From Purshia tridentata (lineage: Eukaryota; Streptophyta; Magnoliopsida; Rosales; Rosaceae), in NCBI GenBank assembly GCA_003254885.1, contig QANT01001021.1, positions 1 to 49,384 of the forward strand: DNA of 49,384 bases, written 5' to 3'. Positions within the stretch are counted from its first letter, which is position 1; every line of letters begins with the position of its first letter. Shown here piece by piece: positions 35,128-46,619 of the stretch. The notes under the pieces were generated by a model. The model ran no database searches. It had not been told where the DNA came from and saw only the letters and a list, made by a program, of their open reading frames with translations. The position numbers and the translations under genes were made by a program.

Positions 35128-35791
35128 TGTTAGGATTGAAAACACAATATATAAAAATCAAAATACCCAAAATCTTCAATAATATTACTCAATGTATAAT
35201 TTCACAAATACAATAATCAAATACAATTGCAAAAAAAAAATGTAAACTTTAACTCAATCTATTGCAGAATAATATAAAGGAAAGTAGATAGAGGCTTGCC
35301 TTAGCAATTTCTTAAGACAAATATTTCACCCCTACTCTTGTGCTTGTAGTTTTAGATGGGTGTCCGTCCCTCAGATACAACTATCTAATTCAAAGTAGAG
35401 CACTCCAACTTTGAATTCTAGCGAACTTGTGTGTTTATTCTCTCAAGTATTTGACAACTCTAATCTCCTTGAAGAACTAACAATACTCAACTTAATTCTA
35501 TTACTAAATGCTATGTGAAGATGTTTATTTATAGAGATTGGAAGATTGCAACCTTTCACAATGAGAAGTTGCAATCCTTCACATGTAACCCTTCACAATG
35601 AAAAGTTATAACCCTTCTCAAATGAGAAGTTGCAACCCATAGATATTGAAAGGTTATCTCTATAAAAACTAATTGCAACTCTTTATAATTAATGAGAAGT
35701 TGCAACCTAAATTTTAAGTGAGAAGTCACACCTTTTCATAAAAATTGAAAAGATGCAACTTTTTAGATTTCTATTCAAACATATTCTAACA
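35128..35791 (-). mobile_element. 3' LTR of the split copia element
   Basis: On the element strand the 664-bp LTR starts TGTTAGAATATG (complement of 35791) and ends CAATCCTAACA (35128), so it has matching TGTTAG/CTAACA ends. A GTGGGGTATT polypurine-like tract precedes it. A TATA-like CTATAAATAAA lies at the complement of about 35523-35535. The U3 part holds three perfect copies of the 12-mer gagaagttgcaa (+ strand 35564, 35625, 35695) and three weaker ones (35601, 35721, 35748). Confidence 0.8.
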
Positions 35792-36324
35792 ATACCCCAC
35801 ATTCGAATAGAAATTTTGACACATTCAATGATATAAAACAGCTTGAGAGAATTTGATTTGATAAGCATCAAGATAGGTGTCATTTGGACTTGAACCTTCT
35901 TTAGTATATCCCTATTGGATTTACATAATGACACAGTGGATAAAACCTTGAACTGTCCACTTTATATAGTAAACTGAGACAATAAGTAACACACATATCT
36001 CATCGGAACACACTTTAAGTTCATACGATTGTGTTCATTTTGGTCCTGAACAATTATCCGATTTCATAAGAGCTTTAGAGAATTTGGCCTTATAATTCTC
36101 ATGAACACGACCCACGTTATTCTTACATAGATATTACTAAGCTTTTTTTATATCTTGGCATATTTGCTTAGTTATATCACTATAACAACTTCCAAGTAGC
36201 ATATTTATTTATATCATAGGAATGAGATTTGTATACTAACTTTCTTTAAGTTATTTTCAACTAGTTTGCCTATTGAACCTAGACCATGCACTACTACAAA
36301 AATTGGTTTCCATGACGTTGTTTC

Positions 36325-38363
36325 TGTAACACCCCGTATCTTTCAAAGTGGTTTTGCAAAGTTTTTTAAAGGTTTTCGGGATTTTATTTGGAAAGTAAAA
36401 CGTTTTGGACGTTTTTCAAATTTTAAAGTTTGACTTTTAAAAGGGGGCAAAAGTTGACTTTTTGTTCGGGAGGACTTTTCGCGTTGACCTTGGGTTTGTT
36501 GGAAAGGTCTCGTCCTCACGATTTCTTAGACATGTAGCACGCGTCGAACGGAGCTACGGTTTGAAAGTTACGGACGTGTGAAGAGAGGGGCAAGTTTGTA
36601 ATTTTGAAAAGTTAAATTTTTAAAAGGGGGCACAGAACCCCAGAAAGGAGGCAGTTTCCTCTCTCCTCTCTCCTAGCCGCGCCTTTCGCCGGCGCGTGGG
36701 GGCGCGTCCGGCAGCGGGCCGGCCTGGTTTTTGGCTCGCCGTGCTCGCGCCGCCTCCCTCTTCCCTCCGGTGGTGGCGGCTTCCCGTTGAACAGCCCGGA
36801 AAGAGAGAATCCGAGAGTGCACCGTGCGTGATCGGCGGCGATCTCACCGTTTCCGGCGATGACGAGGCTCAGTGACCGCCCAGACCTCTTCCCCTCGTCG
36901 AGCCCAGCGTGTTGGTGGGTTTGATTGACCCGTGGGACCGCCGTGGACGGCAGATCGAGGGTGGGTGTGCCGCCGGCTTTCCGGCCAGTTTTCGTCAGTT
37001 TCCGGCCACTTTTGGCCATCAACCCAGGTTCGAGTTTTGATCCCCTCGATCTCCTCTACGTGCCCATGTAGTTTGTTTTAGCTAAACACGATCTTCGTTT
37101 TTGACAGTTGACCGCCGTTGACTACCCGTTGACCGCTGTGGGTTTCGCTGCGTGTGACGGTTCCAGCGACCGTTCCTTGGTTTTCGGCCTCGGGCCAACC
37201 ACCCGAGCTTGTGGATGAGTTCTCGGACCTTCCGCGTGGTTTCCGAGGGTCGAGTAGCCACCGTGCGTGGTGGTTCCCGCCCGTTTTCGTGATTGTTGGC
37301 TTGATTGTGAACTTGTTGTGAATTCTGGTTTATTTCTTGGACTGTCTGGTCTTAACAGGTGCGCTCGGCTTGGGAATTTGTATTCCCGATGCCGTTATGC
37401 TGCCGGATTTTAGAATCCGAGCAAAGGAGCCACGAAGGACACAAAGGGCAGTTTAGTCTTTTCGCGTGGTCACGGTGAGTGAACTTAAGACCAATTTAAT
37501 TCAGTTCAATTAATTTTCTGGTCAAGTTAATTTCTTGCCTTGTTTGCTTTGTGTGATTGGTTGTTGTTTGCTAGTTAAGAGGGGTACGGAAATTAGGATT
37601 GCAGATCTCGAGGTGTCAAAGGTCATTTGAGATTTAAGGGTCAGTAAAAAATTTCGGAGTATCAGTGGTTTGAATTGAGGATATAGTGGGTTCTAAAGGT
37701 GATTTGAGGATAGTGGAAGGATTAATTGAGGTCTAAATTGGTTTTGAATGGATATCTATGATTCTAAGACTATTGGAGAATCTAGTGGGATTCTAAGTTA
37801 GTACCTTGTGGTGTAAATCGAGGTGATTTCCAGTTTAGAAGTTAAGTTGAGGATATTTTGAGAATTACAGATGGGGACAGGGAATTGGTTGGTTTAGAGG
37901 ATTGGTGATCAGGTTGTGGATTATGAATCGTGATTGTGGTTTAATTGTGATTCGAGGCCTAAGTTGGTTCTCTGATCTGATTATTTTAATTGAGTTTATT
38001 TTGAGGTTTTTCAGTTAGATTTCACTCACACGAGCTCTAGTGAGCTTACCGGGTTTGTGTTTAAACCCGGTGCACCTGTGGTTGGGTGCAGGGTTTGGTT
38101 TTGCAGGCTTACAGGCTGAGGAGACAGTGGAGAGAAGACGAGGCAGTGAGACCAGCAGCAGTTTCAGAAAACTTATTTTACAGTTTTATTTTCGTGTAAA
38201 AAGTTTTACACTTGGTTTTATGTGAATTGTTTTGTAAAGTTACAGTGATTTCAATAAATTATTTTATATTCATGGCTCACATGTTTCAGAGAAAAAGGGC
38301 CCACAGGAAACAGTTGTCAGTTTTCAACAGTTTAGGCACGTGCCCGAGGGTCGGTGCGTGTCA
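36325..38363 (+). mobile_element. Solo LTR of a long-LTR retrotransposon
   Basis: The LTR starts TGTAACACCCCG (36325), ends GTGCGTGTCA (38363) and is flanked by GTTTC on both sides (36320-36324 and 38364-38368). No internal domain remains, so an LTR-LTR recombination is likely. It is inserted in the left subterminal region of the CACTA element; removing it restores a continuous subterminal sequence. A GC-rich part (about 36650-37450) sits in the middle. The superfamily cannot be fixed without a pol gene; many long LTRs starting this way belong to Ty3/gypsy. A second copy of the family starts at 48629. Confidence 0.9.
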
Positions 38364-38368
38364 GTTTC

Positions 38369-38700
38369 CGCGTCATCTTTTACATTTTAGGACGCTCCTC
38401 TAAAGCGTCCTCTATGTGGGTGTCATAGAAAGTCCACAAAAATGACGTTGAAAACACGTCGTCAAAACTATATTATGACACTCAATAAGCGTCATAGAAA
38501 CTTGAAAAAAGCGTTATCATTTGTTTTTAAAGACATTTAAAATGTGTTATTAATCATTCATACAAGCGTCCTTACACATAAATTAAGACATTTTAAAAGC
38601 GTAATTACTCCTTCTAAAAAGCGTCATTAACCATTTAACACCACATTCTTAAAATGATAAGAAGACATCTAAAAAGCGTCATTAAAACTTGAAAATAGTC
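38369..38700. repeat. CACTA subterminal repeats (left side)
   Basis: Short motifs agcgtcattaa, agcgtcctta and agcgtcatag recur in both orientations, as do tgacgtt/aacgtcg variants. Arrays of 10-20 bp subterminal motifs are the transposase-binding regions of CACTA elements. The same motif recurs at the right end (42490-42630). Confidence 0.75.
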
Positions 38701-38847
38701 CAAAAAAAATTAAAATCATGCATGCTTAAATATAATGAAAGCGCCCCTGCCTACATAATATTACTTTATACACACCACAAAAGGGCATTACTAACCAACA
38801 CATATATCACTGATCAAAATATTGTGATCATAAATACAAAAGTTGAA

Positions 38848-38941
38848 CATTGAAAAACGTTAGCTAATATCTGTATATAGCAATATATCCATAACATTGA
38901 AAAACCTTAGCTAACATCTGTATATAGCAATATATCCATAA
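38848..38941. repeat. 47-bp tandem duplication
   Basis: Two copies (38848-38894 and 38895-38941) of cattgaaaaacgttagctaa... ending atatatccataa, with two differences. It lies inside the CACTA element. Confidence 0.88.
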
Positions 38942-39560
38942 CTGTTGGACATTACTAGTTCAAAAGATTTATTATTATTGTAGATAAGACTAAGGTAGCT
39001 TTTGCAGATTGATTCTCTCTCCAAAAAGTTTACCTGCATGCATACATAACAAAATGAAGTCAAAAACTTAAACCCTCTCTTTTATAACTGTGCAATTTTG
39101 CTACATTTTGTGCACTCAATATTCTCTATAATGAACCCGTATTAACCATCCAAAGAAGCTTGAATGTGATTTATTTACATATAATAGTCAGTGTCACATT
39201 TATGCATGATTTATAAACTAGAGTAAATGCAAAGTTTTCTCATATAGTAATTTTATTTCACAAAACAGTTTGGCATATTATGTATTATACTCAAAACTGC
39301 GTTTTAACACATTTGATAATTATGTAGAATATAATCAAACGTTTGAACTTATGGTGATATTTTATAACCTAACACAATATGGTAGACATTTAGTACGAGA
39401 TCATTCTTTGATGAAAAAACTAATCTTTTTTATTATGTATTTGCTATTAGTAATCATTTTGAATTTGTGGTATGTGAAAATTTCAGAAGCCATAAATGAA
39501 AGAAGTAAGAACAATATATATATAGTGATACAAGCCATAGAAAAGGATATAAATAATTAC

Positions 39561-39715
39561 CCAAGATGAAGTATTTCTTGTCTTGCTGTGAGAAGGCAGA
39601 TCCAGGGTCAAGCATATTGAAGCCAAAGAAATTGCGAGAAGCTAATGCCGGAATTGCATTGAGCTCTGGCCCAGAAACCATGTCTGCTTGCTGAAGCCTC
39701 TCAACTTCTCCTATC
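39561..39715 (-). pseudogene. Exon-like fragment inside the CACTA element
   Basis: A 155-nt open segment on the - strand lies between a TTTAG acceptor and a GGTAATT donor. It encodes a protein-like piece that includes EVERLQQADMVSGPELNAIP, RNFFGFNMLDPGSAF and QQDKKYFIL. The composition looks like real coding sequence, not chance. I do not recognise the gene. It may be an exon of a host gene captured by the transposon, or part of the element's own unknown ORF. Confidence 0.45.
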
Positions 39716-40104
39716 TAAAGATTAATTGGAAAAGATAATATTATATATATATGTATATGTAAATCTTCACACATATATATATATGCAAGTAATTAACACC
39801 ATATATTATTAAAAAGAAAATTAACTGAAAACATAGAACTATGCATGACACGCATAGTTTGAGTGATTTTAAGAGTTGATTGTCTCTACGGCATGATGCT
39901 CTATATTCATATATAGAAGGGATGATGGTACATGTACATCTTGTGTTTGTCAAAGAATGAACGTTTCAGCTAATTAACTAAATTGTTTGTGTTATTTTTT
40001 TTTCCTCTTTATTTCGCATTGGTAGCCTTTAGATAAGAAAACCATCAAAGTTCATCCACACTGTTTTGAATTTTCATTAAGAAAATTATTTGCAAGCAAT
40101 TTTC

Positions 40105-40220
40105 CCTATCATACATAAGATATAATTAATCTAAGCTAGATTTAGGGTGTTAAAGCACTTTGTACCAAACTTCAAATTTTTCCTATCATACATAAGATAT
40201 AATTAATCTAAGCTAGCTCT
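40105..40220. repeat. 35-bp direct repeat, 81 bp apart
   Basis: cctatcatacataagatata... is present at 40105-40139 and again at 40186-40220, the copies ending ctaagctag. It is a minor local duplication within the CACTA element. Confidence 0.8.
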
Positions 40221-40311
40221 CCAATATATAAGTTCTAAGACGCCAGATTCTGAATTTGAACTAATAATATTAACTTCTTCCCATACCTTAGTTCGAAGAT
40301 GGAGAACTTAC

Positions 40312-40453
40312 CCATCCTATGGCTTCACCTTAACTGAATCCATATGCTGATATGACTCCAATGGGGCCTTTAGTTTTGTATCATCTAGTGCCATCAATGC
40401 ATCCAACTCTCTCATAGTAGACACAAAAGCACAAGGAAAGTCATCCACACTGA
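40312..40453 (-). pseudogene. Second exon-like fragment inside the CACTA element
   Basis: An open stretch on the - strand encodes SVDDFPCAFVSTMRELDAL and ALDDTKLKAPLESYQ, ending at a possible GTAAGT donor (40311). A possible CGAG acceptor lies at 40454. One stop occurs close to the donor. A third candidate lies at about 41105-41185 (VPLEIGRLAKEYGMRAF, then a GTGAGT donor). The family is not recognised, and the assignment to one captured gene is an inference from shared strand and spacing. Confidence 0.35.
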
Positions 40454-41437
40454 CTCGCATAAAAAAAGCAGCAGAAATGTCAAAACTTAAGCAACACAGA
40501 ATTTAATATTTAAAAGAAATTGGAAACACAAGTATACATCAAATGTAAAGAAGTTCAATGAAACATCATTAGGTGGCCTATTTACATTCTTCGGCATAAC
40601 ACCAGTTCCATCATGCAATGAGTGAATAATCTAATGAATCAAGAAATCTAATGAAATAGAGATACTTCAAATGAATTTAAGAAATACTGCAATGTGGAAC
40701 AGTCATAACACTACTTGTTTCAGATGGCTTTAAGAAATTAAAGTGGGCCTCACTTGAAAGAGAATGTAAAAGTGAAGACCTATTTAAAAGTGATGACCTG
40801 CTCTGCAATATCATAAGAAGCAAATGAGAATTGCAAAAATATGAATATTGATAGATGATATAAAATTAATGAATAAAAACAATAAAGGTTCAAATTTTAC
40901 CCTTTCAAACAGTAGGAATGAGTTGATATATAGCATAGGGTGTTCTAATTACATGCACAATTTGCGTAAGAAGTTTACTGATTAATGCTAAAGGCCTCCA
41001 ACTTACAACTACCACAATTATGAAGGAAATAGACACTTCAAACAGGGAATTAACTGCAAATTAAATAAAAAACATAAAAGTAAAAATAATGGGTAAGAAC
41101 TCACCACATGCGAAGGCTCTCATTCCATATTCTTTTGCCAATCTCCCAATTTCCAGAGGCACGTACAGTGATAGACTTACCCGCACTAGCTTATTTGTTC
41201 CAGTTTACACATATTATTCAAGTGATAGACCATGCCCAAGCCTAGATCAAGAGCAAAGCAATATTAATACTTACTTGCATTAGAACATTATGAGATCAAC
41301 CACGACATGAAAAGAAGAGCTTGAGATGGCAAAGATCCTAAAAACTCACATTGAGGGACAGAACAACCATGCAAGAACAAATTTTAATTCACATATCAAT
41401 ATCATAAAATATATATGAATTACCTAATAAACACGAA

Positions 41438-41499
41438 TTTTAACAACTCTGAGATATATAAAATTTTAACAACTCTGAGATATATAAAATTTTAACAAC
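41438..41499. repeat. 26-bp tandem repeat (about 2.4 copies)
   Basis: ttttaacaactctgagatat followed by ataaaa repeats head to tail inside the CACTA element. Confidence 0.85.
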
Positions 41500-42068
41500 A
41501 ATTAACATTCAAGATCAAGGTCTTGGGAAAAGAAACCTAGTTAGCCAGTTTTCTTGACTAAGCTTACATGGTTAGAGTGTGTAAATGAAATTACTTAGTT
41601 CAGTAATTGAATTTTTCTTCCTCAATAATCTGCCATAACCCAATTGACCTAAGAGTCTATATCTATGTATTACTGTAAACAGTCATAACCATACAATGGC
41701 ATACAAGGGTTACATCAATAATAAATTGAACACAGAGAGAGTGAGATTTACATTTACACTTTGCTCATTTTCATCCAAACCACTGTAAAATTCTTATAAA
41801 AATAACAGTAGCTGTTTTGTTAAACCAATTTTAAAAATGTAAAACTTATACACTCTGAATCAAAGAAAAAATTCATTGAGTACACAACTGAATGAACTTG
41901 GTTACTTTCACTAAATGGATTTACATTCCCCAAATGGATTTAAAGTAAATGCATATATCAGAAATTACAGAAAAACACAAATTCAATAGGGTAGAGAAAA
42001 TAAATCAAGAACTTCATGTGAGAGCCCTAGAACAGAGGGAAAAAAAAGTAAAGTGAGGGATAAAGCAC

Positions 42069-42230
42069 CTGAAAGCCCAGCGTGAGCTCAGCGAAGTCAA
42101 TGGTTGAGATTAAGGATAGGGGTTTCAAGCTTTCCCAAATTTTGGTGTGATTTGGTTGGAGGAGACGATAAATGCAAGGATTTCCAAAGGCAAAAACTGG
42201 GAGACATGATAATAAGCTGTGTGCAGCCAT
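42069..42230 (-). pseudogene. Possible first exon of a captured gene in the CACTA element
   Basis: From an ATG at 42230 the - strand reads 54 codons (MAAHSLLSCLPVFAFGNPC..., ending AELTLGFQ) to a CAG/GTGCTT donor at 42068. The N-terminus is rich in Ser/Leu/Ala without acidic residues at first, which would suit an organelle-targeting sequence; this is an inference from composition. It lies on the same strand as, and upstream of, the other exon-like fragments. The gene is not recognised. Confidence 0.4.
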
Positions 42231-42479
42231 GGCCAAGGTGATGAGAGGATGAGTACGTACATGGTGGTGAGAGAGCGACGCAAGGGTGGTGAGGGACGGT
42301 GATGGGTGATGAGCGGTAGAGATACAGAATGGTGATGGGTGTCGACCATTGGAGAGAGAAGAGATGAAGTGGAGAAACCAAACTGAGAACTTTTGCTCAG
42401 GGGGAAAGAGAAGGAGGGCCTGGGAGGGAATGCGAAGTTTTTTGTTAAGTCACGAATGAGAGCGTTTAAAAAAGAAAAA

Positions 42480-42630
42480 GAAAACTACTTACAACGTTTT
42501 CTATTAAAAAACGTTATTAAAAATATCATTAAGTTGGGCTCATTATATTTAAGCGTTTTGAATGGGCTTTAAGGGCGTTCTAACAAAAAGGCGTCCTTAA
42601 ATCTTGTTTTTGAGCGTCCTTGAATCCAGT
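42480..42630. repeat. CACTA subterminal repeats (right side)
   Basis: Contains aacgtt, aaaaacgttatt, aagcgttttg, gggcgttcta, ggcgtcctta and gagcgtcctt, related to the motif seen at the left end. It stops at the right terminal inverted repeat. Confidence 0.7.
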
Positions 42631-42687
42631 TTTTGTAGTAGTGATGGGATCTCCAATCAACTAGGTTAGGTTTCCATCAATAATAGC

Positions 42688-45661
42688 TCATTCTATTGGC
42701 CTTAAACCCATTTCCCTCAATAAGTGGATCACTTGCTCTTTTGTTAGACTTTTAGTCAAAGGATCCGCAATATTCTATTTTGATTTGACATAGTCCATGG
42801 AAATAATTCCATTAGAAAGCAATTCTTTGATTTTATTGTGTCTTCTCCTTATGTGCCTTGATTTGCCATTGTATATATTGTTCTTGGCTCTTACTTGTGC
42901 AGCCATACAATCACAGCAAATGCAAATCGTTGCCAAAGGCTTAGGCTATAATGGAATGTCTTCTAGAAAATTTTGAAGCCATTCTGCTTCTTCTCCAGCC
43001 ATGTCTAAGGCTATGAATTCTGATTCCATTGTTGGACATGCAATGCACATTTGTTTGGATGATCTCCATGAGACTGCAGCACCTCCAAGTGTAAATACAT
43101 ACCCACTTGTTGATTTGGTTTTAGAATTATCTGAAATCCAATTTGCATCACTATATCCTTCCAGTACTGCAGGATACTTGCTGTAATGTAATCCATAGTT
43201 GATGGTATATTTCATATATCTCAAAACTCTTATTAACGCTTCCCAATGATCATGTCCGGGATTACTAGTATATCGACTTAATCTATTTATAGAATAAGCA
43301 ATATCTGGTCTAGTACAATTTACAGTGTATTGTAAACTTCCAATCACTTGGGAATACTCTAATTGAGAAATAGTTTCACCATCATTCTTCTTAAGTTTGC
43401 AATTTGCATCAAAAGGAGTAACTACATGTTTGCAATCATAATGACCAAACTTTCTAAGTATTTTCTCCACATAATGAGATTGGTTAAGTAAATAACCATC
43501 TTGTCGTCTTAGAATCTGAATCCCTAGAATGACATCTACAATTCCTAAATCCTTCATGTCAAAACTAGATTTTAACATCTTTTTAGTGGAGTTTATAATA
43601 TCTTTGTTTGTCCCTAAAATGAGCATGTCATCGACATGCAGGCATACCATAACGCATGATTCATTGATAGATTTGAAATAAACACATTTGACACATTCAT
43701 TAATCTTGAATCCATGAGTTATCACTGTATGATCAAACTTCTCATGCCATTGTCTAAGTGCTTGTTTAAGTCCATAAAGTGACTTAACAAGTTTACAAAT
43801 CTTCTTTTCTTGACCTTTCATAATGAAACCTTCAGGTTGTTCTATGTATATTTCTTCAACTAATTCACCATTCAAAAATGCAGTCTTTACATCTATTTGG
43901 TGTATCTCCAAATTGTAAACAGCTGCAATTGCGATCAACATCCTTATAGATGTGATCGTTGAAACCGGTGAATAAGTATCAAAGAAATCTTGGCCTTCTT
44001 TCTAACGGTATCCATTGGCCACTAAACTAGCCTTATATTTCTCAATGGTACCATCCGGCTTCAGTTTCTTTTTGAATATCCATTTATGTCCAATTGGTTT
44101 ATTACTCGGAGGTAAGTCCACCAATTCCCAATTATTGTTTTGTAAAATGGAATCCATTTCACTTTGTATTGCTTCCTTCCAAGAAGTAGCCTCAGGACAT
44201 GATATAGCCTCCTTATAAGTTTGAGGTTCTCCCTCATGAGATAGATTATAAAATCGGGTCCAAAATCCTTTTGAGTTCTTGCCCGTTTGCTTCTTCTTGA
44301 TTCAATGTCCAAAACTTGAGTACCAGTAGGTTTTAGATGATCAACATCATTAACATCATGCACTCTCTTTGTAGTGACATTATTTTCTTTTTTATATGGA
44401 AAGATGTGTTCAAAGAATTCCGCATTTGCAGATTCAATTATTGTGTTTTTATGTATTTCCTCATTTTCAGATTTGAATATCAAAAACTGAAACGCAGCAC
44501 TATTATGTGCATTACCAATGTAAACATAATCAATTGTCTTTGGTCCAAGTTTAGTTCTCTTGGGAATAGGAACTTGGACTTTGGCTAGACAACCCCACAC
44601 TTTGAGTGTCTTATAGGTTGGCAATCTTCCTTTTCATATTTCATAAGGAGACATATTTGTCTTCTTATGTGGGATTTTATTCAAAATAGAGTTCGTAGTA
44701 AGTAGGGCTTCACCCCACAAGTTTTGTGGAGCCCCTGAACTTATTAACATGGAATTGATCATGTTCTTGAGTGTCCTATTCTTACGCTCTGCAACTCCAT
44801 TTTGTTGTGGAGTATATGGTGCAGTCGTTTGATGCACTATTCCATGTTGAGAACAAAATTTTGAAAAGGCATGGGATTCGTATTCCCCTCCTCTATCTGA
44901 CCTTAGAATTTTGATTTTCTTTTCCAATTGATTCTGAACTTCAGCCTTATATGTCTTAAACATATCTAAAGCTTCATCTTTGCTATGTAATAAATATACA
45001 TAGCAAAATTTACTGTGATCATCAATGAAGGTTACATAGTAGTTCTTTCCTCCTTTACTTGGAGTGGATTTGAAATCACATAAATCGCTATGTATTAATC
45101 CCAACACTTCATTTCATTTTTCCGGAATAGCACTAAAAGATTTTTTTGCAAATTTAGATTCAGTATATACTTCACACTTATGCATTTTATCATTCAAATC
45201 ACATTTAGGCAATAATCCTAAGTTAACCATCCTATGTAATGAATGAAAATTAACATGTCCTAATCTAGCATGCCACAAAATAGGAGAGTCAATCAAGTAA
45301 ATAGAAGCATTGTGTATATTCTTATTGATCACATTTGAAAGTACATTGAGTTTAAAGAGCCCTTTAGCCAAGTACCTCTTTCCTATGAACATCCCACCCT
45401 TGGTGAGTACAAACTTATCAAATTCAAAGGTTAATTTAGAACCTTTATTACTTAACAAAGCACCGGAAACTAATTCTTCCTAATGTCAGGAACATGAAGG
45501 ACATTAAGGAGAGTGAGTTCCTTTCTAGAAGTTAACTTGAGAACCACTTTTCCTATTCCTTCAATGGTTGATGCAGAGGCATTTCCCATGAACAACTTAT
45601 CTCCACCATTGATAGGTTGATATGTGGAGAACAGATTTTTCTCTCCACATATGTGCCTTGT
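42688..45661 (-). pseudogene. Copia polyprotein (protease piece, integrase, RT, RNase H), disabled
   Basis: In order on the - strand: protease downstream part ([15 protein letters not shown], then [10 protein letters not shown]), pre-integrase (WHARLGHVNFHSLHRM; the CxxC reads CEVY, so one Cys is lost), and integrase core (IHSDLCDF, YYVTFIDDHSKFCYVYL, LRSDRGGEYESHAF, HQTTAPYTPQQNGVAERKNR). RT and RNase H follow ([20 protein letters not shown]; active site [41 protein letters not shown]) and end at TGA 42688-42690. Lesions: frameshifts near 45470 and 44240; stops at 45111-45113, 44631-44633, 44002-44004 and 42943-42945, and another close to the end. The domains remain readable over long spans, so this is a fairly young copy. 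Confidence 0.92.
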
Positions 45662-46363
45662 TGACAGGACCCTCCCCGAATTCCACCCTGGAACTCGAAG
45701 TGATCTTGCGGGAATTCAATATCAAGGAAAATCCTACCAAAAATTCGGCAGAACCTCCCCTTTCTCCAAGAAGACCTGCAAAAGCACTTCTAAAACAACA
45801 GCTCCTCTACCACAACAAAAGGGGTCTCCGACCTAACAAATTCAAACCAACTGATTAAGTTTTCAACTAGATTTTCAGAACGGTACTACAAGTTTAACTA
45901 AGGAAATAAAATTTACAAGGATAGCTAGTTCCTACACATTACAAAAGGTCACTAGTTTGCCTCGATGTCCTCGGCCCAACCGTTCCACCGCTACAACCTG
46001 GGGGGAAAATTTAAAACAACCATAGAGGGAAAACTAGTGAGACGACTCAGTGAGTGGACGAAGATAAGAAAAATTTAAACTTAAATTATAAAAATCCATT
46101 TACTATGGCAAACCATAGAAATAACTTAACACCAAGACCTCACGTCTCTTTTTAAAATCCCCTAGTTTTAAATCGCTTTCATAAAATTCCACTGAAAACT
46201 TTAAGTAAAAATCTGCATCTGAAATCCATTTTGAAAACTCTGATAAATTGATAAAACTGATCAAACTCCCAAAATATCAAATAAGAACTGACATCTATGT
46301 TGTCACGAATTATTTTTGTAAACTGATATAAAAAGAATGTTCTCACCAAATCCAATATACAAC

Positions 46364-46609
46364 AATCCTGCCATACATGCGCGGGGCCCACAGCCTGCCG
46401 TATCCATGCAGGGCCAATAATCCTGCCGTACATGTGCAGGCTCCACAACCTGCCATACGCATACAGGGTCAATAATCCTGCCGTACATGCACAGGGCCCA
46501 CAACCTGCCGTACGCATGCAAGGCCATTAATCCTGCCGTACATGTGCAGAGCCGGAGTCTGTCATACACATGCAGGGCCAACAAACTGCCATACGTGCAC
46601 GCAGGGTCA
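46364..46609. repeat. 55-bp minisatellite (about 4.5 units) in the reversed LTR
   Basis: Units start at 46364, 46420, 46475, 46530 and 46584 (partial) with atcctgccgtacatg(t/c). Each 55-bp unit has two related halves (cctgccgtacatgcacaggg / cctgccgtacgcatgcaggg). The related solo LTR has no such array. Open frames on the - strand (LYAYGRLWS-type repeats) only reflect the array. Confidence 0.9.
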
Positions 46610-46619
46610 CCCCCAAAGG

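Larger units (their letters stand above)
36289..42643. mobile_element. CACTA transposon with complete termini, containing a solo LTR
   Basis: The left end CACTACTACAAAAA (36289-36302) and the right end (complement of 42630-42643) form a perfect 14-bp inverted repeat. Weaker identity extends to 29 bp (about four mismatches) and ends in GACG. Both are flanked by ATG (36286-36288 and 42644-42646), the 3-bp target duplication expected of CACTA elements. Subterminal repeats around agcgtc(a/c)tta fill 38370-38700 and 42490-42630. Without the 2.04-kb solo LTR and its 5-bp duplication, the element is about 4.3 kb. I found no transposase in it, so it is non-autonomous. Confidence 0.9.
35128..45661 (-). 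mobile_element. Ty1/copia retrotransposon split by two later insertions
   Basis: On the - strand: protease piece and pol (45661-42688), a 3' untranslated stretch (42687-42644, continuing at 36288-35792 on the far side of the CACTA insertion), then the 3' LTR (35791-35128). Removing 36289-42646 rejoins the 3' untranslated sequence across an ATG target duplication. At the other end the coding sequence runs without a gap up to 45661, where a foreign LTR starts. The gag gene, protease active site and 5' LTR are not in the window. The possible outer target duplication at the 3' LTR is aacaa (35123-35127). Confidence 0.85.

Noticed and set aside
36612-37022. 136-codon open frame on the - strand, Arg/Gly/Pro-rich
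   Set aside because: It lies wholly in the GC-rich middle of the solo LTR. Open frames occur on other strands and frames there too, as expected from composition. No protein family is resembled.
38369-42643. The DUF8039-like gene at 32350-35093 as the transposase of this CACTA element
   Set aside because: That gene lies outside the CACTACTACAAAAA ends, beyond the copia 3' LTR, so it belongs to another, older element.
35128-45661. Endogenous pararetrovirus
   Set aside because: The order protease-integrase-RT-RNase H, with LTR and copia-specific residues, fits Ty1/copia. No movement-protein or coat-protein region was seen.
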